Of a DNA stretch of 22,570 nt, positions 1 to 5,940 are shown piece by piece. How positions within the stretch are numbered: position 1 is the first letter of the stretch; each line of letters opens with the position of its first letter. The translations under genes were made by a program, and so were the position numbers. Source of the DNA: a virus; IMG/VR virus record IMGVR_UViG_3300033144_001517, positions 1 to 22,570 of that record. One strand, given 5' to 3'. The notes under the pieces were generated by a model. That model was given only the letters and a program-made list of their open reading frames with translations. It did not search any database and had not been told where the DNA came from.

Positions 1-153
1 GCTCGCGGCGAAAGTGTAGCTAATATAGATGAGATAGCTAAGGCTACTGATCTAGTTGCTGCTATGTCAGCAGCTCATGAGGTTTATCAAGCTGCAAATA
101 ACATTGTTGTAAGTCAGGAAGATCGCCTAGGCCTAATTAGAAGAATGGTATGA
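1..153 (+). CDS. C-terminal fragment of an unidentified protein
   Basis: The first frame is open from the window edge to a TGA at 151-153, giving the last 50 residues of a protein whose start lies outside the window. The fragment is predicted to be largely helical (runs such as VAAMSAAHEVYQAA) and ends in RRMV. Its stop overlaps the start of the next gene in an ATGA arrangement (150-153), so the two are probably translationally coupled. The spacing of small and hydrophobic residues is loosely like the C-terminal helix of flagellar rod and hook proteins, but 50 residues are too few to assign a family. I do not recognise the gene; that it is the end of a real gene is supported by the coupling and the open frame. 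Confidence 0.6.
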   Translation, partial: ARGESVANIDEIAKATDLVAAMSAAHEVYQAANNIVVSQEDRLGLIRRMV

Positions 154-707
154 AAATTCTATTCTTACTATTACTACTACCTAGTTTAGCCTTTGCTACT
201 TGGGGTTCCGATGATTGTGATCACCCACGTTTTCAAGAGGTGGGTTGTACCTACCCCGGTGAAAAAGGTGACCCTGGTGAGGATGGACAAGATGGGGCTG
301 ACGGAGCTAAGGGTGATACTGGAGAACGCGGACTTCAAGGTACACCGGGAGTAGTTTCAACTACGTGGATCACTGAAACTCGTAATTGGCAATCTAAGTG
401 GTTGCACTACGCAGCCGCTAGTGATGCTATTCAAGTTCATCTTCCACAAGATTTGCAATCCCGTTTGACATTTGGTATGTCTAGTATTCGTGGCACACAA
501 GGATATGCTGTGGGTTATGCATTTAAAAATGATGATAATATAGCAGTCACTTTCGCCTTGGGTACTAGTGGCGGTGAGCAAGTTGGTAAAGCTAGCATTG
601 GATTTGAATTTGGTGGTAAGAGCAAACCTAAGTATATATCCTTTAGTGAATGTACTTATGTTAATGGTAAGTTAAATTTTGAACAGAAATGCGTAAAAGC
701 TAAATGA
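150..707 (+). CDS. Secreted collagen-like protein with YadA-like anchor region
   Basis: This 185-residue protein begins with a signal peptide: MK, a run of leucines, and probable cleavage after AFA at residue 16. A short segment with two cysteines (C23, C33) follows, then eleven uninterrupted Gly-X-Y triplets at residues 37-69, a collagen-like trimeric stalk. Residues about 85-154 resemble the YadA-type membrane anchor: a short alanine-rich helix (YAAASDAI), then alternating strands with RGTQGYAVGYAF, NIAVTFAL and KASIGFEF. Proteins of that family are outer-membrane trimers that end at the last strand; this one carries about 30 extra residues with two more cysteines (C168, C181). Export and trimerisation are well supported, outer-membrane insertion is inference. 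The start overlaps the upstream stop, and the stop overlaps the next start. A role at the surface of the infected cell, such as receptor masking, or a virion decoration are both possible. Confidence 0.75.
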   Translation: MKILFLLLLLPSLAFATWGSDDCDHPRFQEVGCTYPGEKGDPGEDGQDGADGAKGDTGERGLQGTPGVVSTTWITETRNWQSKWLHYAAASDAIQVHLPQDLQSRLTFGMSSIRGTQGYAVGYAFKNDDNIAVTFALGTSGGEQVGKASIGFEFGGKSKPKYISFSECTYVNGKLNFEQKCVKAK

Positions 708-853
708 TGGGTGGCTGCGCTTATACACTAGGGTCAATAACTTTAGTGTGTATGATATTCTTAGCGGCACAGGCTCTGTTTGGTACTGGCGGTGCTATAG
801 CTATGTTTATAGTAGCTATATTATGGCTTTTTGTGTGTGGGGGTGAGATATAA
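704..853 (+). CDS. Small two-segment membrane protein
   Basis: A 49-residue frame starts at ATG 704, overlapping the previous stop as ATGA, and ends with TAA at 851-853, whose last base is the A of the next ATG. Almost the whole chain is hydrophobic: one segment at about residues 9-26 (with LVCMIFLAAQALF) and a second at about 30-45 (with AMFIVAILWLFV), separated by a glycine turn. It is therefore a predicted hairpin inner-membrane protein with a short acidic tail. The tight overlaps at both ends argue that it is translated and coupled to its neighbours. It could be a small holin-like or partner protein for the flanking gene products, but no family-specific motif is visible and no lipobox is present. 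Confidence 0.6.
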   Translation: MMGGCAYTLGSITLVCMIFLAAQALFGTGGAIAMFIVAILWLFVCGGEI

Positions 854-1332
854 TGAATGCTTGGTGGAAAGTTATAGGTTTAGGCCTTAGTAAGATACCA
901 ATGAAGATAATCACTCTAGGTGTAGTACCTTTTCTAGATGATGAAGCTAGAAACGATCATCCTATTTTTGGTGTGCGCGATGCTACTGATTTAAGCTGGT
1001 ATAATATTGCTTGGCGCAATGGTGTACATAATATGTATAACCGTGAGATGCCCGTTTGGAAAGAGGCAGCCTCTAATACTAAAGATTTAACTCTTGAGAA
1101 TGAGGACGGTTTTCAATGGCGACTTCGCGTAAGTGAAGATGGTGAATACGTTAGTTTTCGAGTGTCGTGGGGTAAAATTAAACCCAAGAAAGGAAAGAAC
1201 GAATTTTATGTGGGCTGGGTAATGAATGAAGATGCCGAGTACATGCGCCTGACGTTTTTTCAGTTACGACCTGCGTGGTTTATCTTAATCCCTATTGTAC
1301 TAGTGTGGGGCGTTGTGAAAATTTTTACGTAG
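853..1332 (+). CDS. Phage protein with C-terminal membrane segment, function unknown
   Basis: This is a 159-residue protein. The N-terminus is mildly hydrophobic and amphipathic (IGLGLSKIPMKIITLGVV). The middle is soluble, with the motif WYNIAWRNGVHN at about residues 49-60, and the final 20 residues form a clear membrane segment (WFILIPIVLVWGVVKIF) after the positively charged FFQLRP. The WRN..HN motif and the closing FFQLRPAW resemble a family of uncharacterised proteins common in phages of Gram-negative bacteria (possibly DUF7338; I am unsure of the number). The gene shares one base with the stop of the preceding small membrane gene (TAATG) and is the last gene before the promoter at 1353. 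No enzymatic motif is seen; a role at the inner membrane or in lysis is conceivable but unproven. Confidence 0.65.
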   Translation: MNAWWKVIGLGLSKIPMKIITLGVVPFLDDEARNDHPIFGVRDATDLSWYNIAWRNGVHNMYNREMPVWKEAASNTKDLTLENEDGFQWRLRVSEDGEYVSFRVSWGKIKPKKGKNEFYVGWVMNEDAEYMRLTFFQLRPAWFILIPIVLVWGVVKIFT

Positions 1333-1352
1333 ACCTAAACTAAAAATACTTC

Positions 1353-1381
1353 TTGACATGCTGCACTAGTTATGTTAAGAT
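1353..1381 (+). promoter_or_regulatory. Strong sigma70-type promoter of the structural operon
   Basis: A perfect -35 box TTGACA (1353-1358) is followed after exactly 17 bases by TAAGAT (1376-1381), one mismatch from the consensus -10, with an extended -10 TG at 1373-1374. It lies in the 98-base gap between the membrane-protein cassette and the HNH gene. Transcription should start near 1388-1390, leaving an AT-rich leader of about 40 bases. It is the only promoter of this quality I found between genes, so it probably drives the head genes with host RNA polymerase. Confidence 0.75.
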
Positions 1382-1430
1382 ATAAAAATAAGAAAATTAA
1401 AAAATATAAATTAGAACATTTTAAATTGTT

Positions 1431-1799
1431 ATGTCAATTCTTAAAAGAATTCCAATAAAATATGTCCGTGATAGAGCGAAGAGTCGCTACGCCAAGGACT
1501 CTCATTGTTATGTCTGTAAAGCTGATGGGTCATTAGACTTCCATCATCTCTTTACTGTGGATATACTTTTTGATAACTGGTTAAAAAACAATAAAATAAT
1601 AATTAAGACTGCTGAAGATATTATAGCAGTACGAGATAACTTTATAAAAGAGCATGATTACGAAATGTTCGAATATGCTAGGACTCTATGTAAAACTTGC
1701 CATAAGCGACTGCATACAGTATATGGACAGCGTCCAGCATTGCATACGGCACAAAAACAAGAGCGGTGGTTGAAAATACAACGATCTAAAAGGAAGTAA
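1431..1799 (+). CDS. HNH endonuclease
   Basis: This 122-residue protein has the layout of phage HNH nucleases: a zinc pair C26-x2-C29, the catalytic core D36-F-H38-H39 with H39 as the likely general base, a helical insert (about 43-80), and the second zinc pair C87-x2-C90 followed by H91 and H95. The family makes metal-dependent nicks or breaks in DNA. Small HNH proteins near head genes act with terminase in DNA packaging of HK97-like phages, while similar freestanding proteins are homing nucleases. The position two genes before portal, in the same operon, favours packaging. The C-terminus is basic (QRSKRK), suited to DNA binding. It starts at ATG 1431 with no recognisable Shine-Dalgarno sequence in a very AT-rich leader. 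Confidence 0.85.
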   Translation: MSILKRIPIKYVRDRAKSRYAKDSHCYVCKADGSLDFHHLFTVDILFDNWLKNNKIIIKTAEDIIAVRDNFIKEHDYEMFEYARTLCKTCHKRLHTVYGQRPALHTAQKQERWLKIQRSKRK

Positions 1800-1801
1800 A
1801 T

Positions 1802-2062
1802 ATGGAAAGTTTTGTGCCTTATATACCTGAAATAGTGGTGGGCGTAATATTGTTAGGTTTTACCTGGTCATTTAAAGGGTGGTCCAACACTTTAAGAGAA
1901 ACATCTGAACAAATTTTAGACAAACTAGAAAAACTCTCAGTCGAATTTCATGGACACAAAGTAGAAAATGAAGGTCGTGTAACTAGACTAGAAACTGAAC
2001 TAGACAATCTGACTAAACAAATTGATAGATGTTTAATACGTGCAGCTAAGGGCAGGGATTAA
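1802..2062 (+). CDS. Small membrane-anchored coiled-coil protein
   Basis: An 86-residue protein with a single hydrophobic segment at about residues 8-25 (IPEIVVGVILLGFTWSF), then a charged region that reads as a coiled coil from about residue 32 to 78, with leucine, isoleucine and valine at heptad spacing (ILDKLEKLSVEF, VTRLETELDNLTKQI). The predicted topology is an N-terminal membrane anchor with a long helix on one side. A good ribosome site (AGGAAG) sits just before ATG 1802, only two bases after the HNH stop. The shape is reminiscent of XhlA-like or inner spanin proteins, but the place between a nuclease and the portal is unusual for a lysis gene. Function is unknown. Confidence 0.65.
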   Translation: MESFVPYIPEIVVGVILLGFTWSFKGWSNTLRETSEQILDKLEKLSVEFHGHKVENEGRVTRLETELDNLTKQIDRCLIRAAKGRD

Positions 2063-2071
2063 AGATTAAAT

Positions 2072-3298
2072 ATGGGATTATTAAAAGATTTATATGTTAC
2101 GTACAAACATCGTGGACAACCTTCAATTGCTAGTATGGAAGGTAGTACCATTGAAAGTTCAAGACGTAAGGTATTTTTTGAACGTTCTTACGATAATATA
2201 GAAGTAGTAAGACGCGGCGTTGACTTAATAGTTAATGCGGGAGCAGAGATAGATGTTAATATCACTGACTCTTTACCTACTAAACACGTACATTCGGGTA
2301 CTGGTAGGAAGAAACAAAAAACATTATTAAATGTATTAAATTTTCGTCCAAATGAAAATGAAGATGTAAACACGTTCAGACGAGAACTAATAATGGATAT
2401 ACTATTAACAGGAAACTGTTATCAATATTGGGATGATGATAACTTATATCATTTACCCTCTGAACAAATGGAAATTAAAACTGGTAAACAGCGAAAAGTT
2501 TCACATTATATTCAGACTGGTGGGGGCTCCGAAAAAAGATTCGAGGTACAAGAAATAATCCATACTAGAGATAATAACGCGGACTCAGTCTATTCAGGCA
2601 GGTCCCGATTACACTCTACTAGAGACACTATAGTTGTCTTGCGGAAGATGTTAAGTTTTCAGGAGAATTTCTTTGAGAATGGGGCTATTCCTGGCCTCGT
2701 TATTCAAACACCTAATATACTAGGAGATAAGATTAAAAACAAAATGTTGGCTAGTTGGAAAGCTCGTTATAATCCACAAACAGGGGGCAAAAGCCCTATG
2801 ATACTGGATGGTGACTTAAAGGTTAATCCACTTAGTCAAACTAAGTTTAGTGAATTAGATTTTGAAGAATCAATCAAGTCTCATGAATTAAAAATTCTAA
2901 AAGCACTTGGAGTTCCTCCTATACTTTTAGATTCAGGAAACAATGCAAATTTAAGACCAAATATACAGTTATTTTATGAAACAACAGTTCTACCATTAAT
3001 TGCTATTTTGATCAGCTCTTATGAAAGGTTCTTTGCATATGATATGGAACCAGACGTAGCTAAAGTTCGAGCTTTAAGACCCGAGCTTAGTGATGCTGCT
3101 CAATATTTTCAAGGATTGGTAAATACAGGAATTATGACAATAAATGAGGCGCGTGTTGAACTTAGGCTCGATAAGAGTACGGAAGAGCATGCCGATGAAT
3201 TGAGAATACCTCAAAACATCGCTGGTAGCGCCGTGGATCCCTCAGAAGGCGGACGCCCGGCGAGTGATGATGATGAAGAAGAAGATAAGGACGATTAA
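2072..3298 (+). CDS. Portal protein (HK97 family)
   Basis: The 408-residue product matches the HK97-type portal in length (usually about 400-430) and pattern. The portal forms the dodecameric ring at the capsid vertex through which DNA enters, docking the terminase and later the connector. Visible family signs include the N-terminal segment VVRRGVDLIVNA, the aromatic stretch GNCYQYWDDDNLYHLP, a clip/stem region containing SFQENFFENGAIPGLVIQTP, and the helix ILKALGVPPILLDSG followed by N-rich NANLRPNIQLFYETTVLPL. The last 20 residues are very acidic (SDDDEEEDKDD). The gene begins nine bases after the small membrane gene and is followed by the protease-capsid fusion, the standard order for this family. 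Confidence 0.93.
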   Translation: MGLLKDLYVTYKHRGQPSIASMEGSTIESSRRKVFFERSYDNIEVVRRGVDLIVNAGAEIDVNITDSLPTKHVHSGTGRKKQKTLLNVLNFRPNENEDVNTFRRELIMDILLTGNCYQYWDDDNLYHLPSEQMEIKTGKQRKVSHYIQTGGGSEKRFEVQEIIHTRDNNADSVYSGRSRLHSTRDTIVVLRKMLSFQENFFENGAIPGLVIQTPNILGDKIKNKMLASWKARYNPQTGGKSPMILDGDLKVNPLSQTKFSELDFEESIKSHELKILKALGVPPILLDSGNNANLRPNIQLFYETTVLPLIAILISSYERFFAYDMEPDVAKVRALRPELSDAAQYFQGLVNTGIMTINEARVELRLDKSTEEHADELRIPQNIAGSAVDPSEGGRPASDDDEEEDKDD

Positions 3299-3318
3299 TA
3301 TTTAATCGAGGAAGTAAT

Positions 3319-5280
3319 ATGGTACTGAAAGACAAAGTTATTAAACTATACTCTCTAATCGAAACTAAAGAAGATGGGGAAGATGGAGAATTACATATTA
3401 CTGGACATGCAAGTACAAATAGTGAAGATCGCTCCGGCGATGTAATTGTATCGGAAGCATGGAACAAAGCAGGAGCTTTAACAAATTATCTAAAGAACCC
3501 AATCGTTTTAGCATACCATGATATGTCTAAACCAATCGGTAAGACAATTGGTCATGAAGTAGATGATAAAGGTTTAAAGATAACAGCTAAGATTAGCAAA
3601 GCCGCTGGAGATATTCTTGGACTTATTAAAGAAGGTATTCTTTCAGCATTCAGCGTTGGATTTATTGTAAAAGATGCTGACTATGATTCTAAACATGGAA
3701 TCTTTGTGATTCAAGAAGTAGAATTATTAGAAGTCAGCGTCGTATCAATTCCAGCTAATCAAGATGCACTTTTCAGTATTGAAAAGAATTTTCCTGATTC
3801 AGAACAATATGTAGAGTTTAAAAAACAATTTATCAAAGAAAGTGAGGAGACTTTAATGGTAGACAAAACAGATAAGGGTTCGAACCCTATCGATGTAGCC
3901 GCTTTAGTTGCAGAAATTACTTCAGCAGTTAAGTCTGATATTAAGACTAGAGACGCCGAAGAGGCAGCTAAACAGGCAGCAGAGAAAAAGGCTGCTGAAA
4001 ATATGGAAGCAATTGCTACCACAGCAGCAGAACGCTTAGTTAAAGATCTTGATGAAAAGTTAGCAGAGAAAGATGCAAATCTATCTGAGATGTTAACTGG
4101 ACTCCATGATCAAATTAAAGCGATGGCTGAAAAAGGCGAACTAAAAGAAGTCTTTGATGCTAAAAACAAAGGAAAAATGGAATATAATGAAGATAAAGGC
4201 ACCCGCTTTGAGAAGCTAGATACTAATACTCGTGATGGTATTATGTATGCTTCTAAACTTCTAGGCATTCCAGCTACAGAAACAAAAACATTTAAAGATT
4301 TTGTTAAGAAATCTGGAATGGAGCATTGGGACTCCGGTGTAACCGGTGAGTGGGAAGATGAGTATTCTACACGAGTTCAAAACGCTATGCGTGAACAACT
4401 AGTTGTAGAGTCATTATTTACCTCTATTCCAATGTCTACACCTACAATGAATATGCCTATTAACCCAGAAGCGGGTGACGCTACTTGGGTTCATGAAAGT
4501 GCATATCGTTCAGATACGGCCCCTTGGGCTGAAACAGGTGATGGTAGTGATACCTCAACCGGTACAGCAGTTGATCATGAAATCGATGAACAAACTTTAA
4601 TCGCTCGTAAATTAGCAACTAGAGAGTACATCGGGTATGAAGAAGAAGAAGACAGTATTGTCGCTCTTGCTCCTATTATCAATGATGCTGTTGCTCGTAG
4701 AATGGCACGTACCTCTGATCTAGCTTACTTACGTGGTACTGGATTTTTAAGTAATTCAGTAGCTTACGATCCTATTCTTGGATTGGAAGGCCGCGGCGCT
4801 GGTACAACTGATTTAACCATTGCCGGTAGTGCATCTTGGGCAGCAAATGTGGCTGAAGATGACGTTGCTGATATGAGAAAAAATCTTGGCCTTTATGGTT
4901 TAGATCCATCTCAACTAGTTTTACTTGTTTCGCATGATTACTACTATGAGTTAATGAAGTTAGATAACTTCAAAACAGATGATCTAGCTGGTATTGATCG
5001 CGCTACACTTAGAACAGGTCAAGTTGGCAGTATTTTCGGCGTAACTGTTCTAGTTTCTCAAATGTTTGACAATGCAGCTATTGTAACTGGCACAACAGGA
5101 ACAACGCTAGCCATTATGGTTAGACCAAGTAACTTTATTACCGGTGTGCTTCGTGGAATCACCACAGAAGCCGATAAAGACGTAATCAACCAGAAACGAG
5201 TTATTGTTTCTAGTCGTAGATTTGCGTTTAATGATATCATCACAGGTGAGGCTACAGTTAACCTACAAATTACATCTTAA
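3319..5280 (+). CDS. Fused prohead protease, scaffold and major capsid protein
   Basis: This 653-residue protein joins three functions usually split over two or three genes. Residues 1-155 are an S78-type prohead protease: GHAS and DRSGD near 30-41, candidate catalytic H67 in AYHD, nucleophile S112 in AFSVGF, and the acidic LLEVSVVSIPAN segment around E138. Residues 195-275 are charged and alanine-rich, a coiled-coil scaffold (delta) domain. Residues from about 330 onward are the HK97-fold capsid protein, with TSIPMSTPTMNMPI, the ARRMARTSDLAYLRGTG helix and the closing RRFAFNDIITGEA. The protease is expected to digest the scaffold during maturation, with a cut somewhere before residue 300. 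The ribosome site GAGGAAG lies just before ATG 3319. A second start inside the gene is listed separately. Confidence 0.93.
   Translation: MVLKDKVIKLYSLIETKEDGEDGELHITGHASTNSEDRSGDVIVSEAWNKAGALTNYLKNPIVLAYHDMSKPIGKTIGHEVDDKGLKITAKISKAAGDILGLIKEGILSAFSVGFIVKDADYDSKHGIFVIQEVELLEVSVVSIPANQDALFSIEKNFPDSEQYVEFKKQFIKESEETLMVDKTDKGSNPIDVAALVAEITSAVKSDIKTRDAEEAAKQAAEKKAAENMEAIATTAAERLVKDLDEKLAEKDANLSEMLTGLHDQIKAMAEKGELKEVFDAKNKGKMEYNEDKGTRFEKLDTNTRDGIMYASKLLGIPATETKTFKDFVKKSGMEHWDSGVTGEWEDEYSTRVQNAMREQLVVESLFTSIPMSTPTMNMPINPEAGDATWVHESAYRSDTAPWAETGDGSDTSTGTAVDHEIDEQTLIARKLATREYIGYEEEEDSIVALAPIINDAVARRMARTSDLAYLRGTGFLSNSVAYDPILGLEGRGAGTTDLTIAGSASWAANVAEDDVADMRKNLGLYGLDPSQLVLLVSHDYYYELMKLDNFKTDDLAGIDRATLRTGQVGSIFGVTVLVSQMFDNAAIVTGTTGTTLAIMVRPSNFITGVLRGITTEADKDVINQKRVIVSSRRFAFNDIITGEATVNLQITS
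3844..3849 (+). promoter_or_regulatory. Internal ribosome binding site before M180
   Basis: The hexamer GAGGAG lies six bases before an in-frame ATG at 3856-3858 within the protease-capsid gene. The same hexamer, eight bases from its start, serves the first tail tube gene (8059-8064). It is as good as or better than the site at the gene's own start (3308-3314), which argues for real initiation here. Confidence 0.65.
3856..5280 (+). CDS. Nested scaffold plus major capsid protein from an internal start
   Basis: Starting at the in-frame ATG 3856 yields residues 180-653 of the fusion (474 residues), which lack the protease and begin just before the scaffold domain. That length and composition (about 100 residues of charged helix followed by a capsid domain) match the normal HK97-type capsid precursor. 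The supporting evidence is the GAGGAG site six bases upstream and the location exactly at the linker between the two domains. It would give many capsid subunits and few protease copies from one message, as nested genes do in lambda (C and Nu3). Proteolytic processing of a single fusion is the alternative. Confidence 0.6.
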   Translation: MVDKTDKGSNPIDVAALVAEITSAVKSDIKTRDAEEAAKQAAEKKAAENMEAIATTAAERLVKDLDEKLAEKDANLSEMLTGLHDQIKAMAEKGELKEVFDAKNKGKMEYNEDKGTRFEKLDTNTRDGIMYASKLLGIPATETKTFKDFVKKSGMEHWDSGVTGEWEDEYSTRVQNAMREQLVVESLFTSIPMSTPTMNMPINPEAGDATWVHESAYRSDTAPWAETGDGSDTSTGTAVDHEIDEQTLIARKLATREYIGYEEEEDSIVALAPIINDAVARRMARTSDLAYLRGTGFLSNSVAYDPILGLEGRGAGTTDLTIAGSASWAANVAEDDVADMRKNLGLYGLDPSQLVLLVSHDYYYELMKLDNFKTDDLAGIDRATLRTGQVGSIFGVTVLVSQMFDNAAIVTGTTGTTLAIMVRPSNFITGVLRGITTEADKDVINQKRVIVSSRRFAFNDIITGEATVNLQITS

Positions 5281-5299
5281 TCTTAGGGTGTTCTTATAT

Positions 5300-5326
5300 G
5301 GAGTGGGGGAGTTCGTTCCCCACTCC
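5300..5326 (+). terminator. Strong GC hairpin after the capsid gene
   Basis: A hairpin with a perfect 9-bp stem, GGAGTGGGG against CCCCACTCC, extends by one A-T and one G-U pair to 11 bp and has a GTTCG loop. It fills most of the 51-base gap after the capsid stop. No clear U-run follows (TTACTATG), so it may be a weak attenuator or an mRNA stabilising or processing element instead of a full terminator. A matching hairpin follows the first tail tube gene at 9304-9330. Confidence 0.7.
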
Positions 5327-5331
5327 TTACT

Positions 5332-5940
5332 ATGTGGAATATTATGACTGATTTAATTAATCTAGATTGTTATAAAGAGTATAAAAGCATAAAAAGTACT
5401 GATCGTGACGGTAAGATTCAAACTCTTATCTCACAAGTTAGTGCACTTATAGAACAATACTGTAATAGAAAATTTATTGAATATTCTGCATCACCAGGCG
5501 TAACTGAGTGGTTTGATGCCAACCAGACTGAAGTTGATTTAACTCATTTTCCAGTAATTGCTGTGAATGGGGTTATGACTTCTGCAGATGGCGGAATTAC
5601 TCAAACAGCTTTAACTGAAGCATCTACAGATTACGACGGCTACTATGTAGACACAATTAACTGTAGAATTATACAACAAAAGGGTTTAGTATTTTTAACC
5701 ACGTATGATGTTCCATTTAGAAGTTTAGAGGTAACATATACTGCTGGTTATACAGAAGATACTTTCCCAAAAGATTTAGAGCTAGCCGTACTAGATACGG
5801 TAGTTTATTATGAAGATAATGAAAACAAACCTACGCAATCTTTGCTGGGGGCTACTATAGATAATCCCTTACCTTATGCGGCTAATAGTTTTCCTGCTCA
5901 TATTCGTAGAATACTAGACTTGTATAGGTATAGTGCATAA
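5332..5940 (+). CDS. Head-tail connector protein (gp6-like adaptor)
   Basis: The 202-residue protein fits the adaptor family that forms a ring under the portal after packaging (HK97 gp6, SPP1 gp15). The opening DLINLDCYKEYKSI, the following helix ending in ALIEQYCNRKF, and the later VTYTAGYTEDTFPKDLELAVLDTVVYY with helices near the C-terminus are typical. Two starts are possible: ATG 5332 (used here) and ATG 5344. Neither has a clear Shine-Dalgarno site because the GC hairpin occupies the upstream region, and homologues usually begin close to the DLI motif, so 5344 is a real alternative. The stop shares one base with the next ATG (TAATG at 5938-5942). Confidence 0.82.
   Translation: MWNIMTDLINLDCYKEYKSIKSTDRDGKIQTLISQVSALIEQYCNRKFIEYSASPGVTEWFDANQTEVDLTHFPVIAVNGVMTSADGGITQTALTEASTDYDGYYVDTINCRIIQQKGLVFLTTYDVPFRSLEVTYTAGYTEDTFPKDLELAVLDTVVYYEDNENKPTQSLLGATIDNPLPYAANSFPAHIRRILDLYRYSA

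Noticed and set aside
1431-1799. HNH gene as part of an intron or intein
   Set aside because: Neighbouring genes are complete on both sides and no split coding sequence or intron-like structure was seen.
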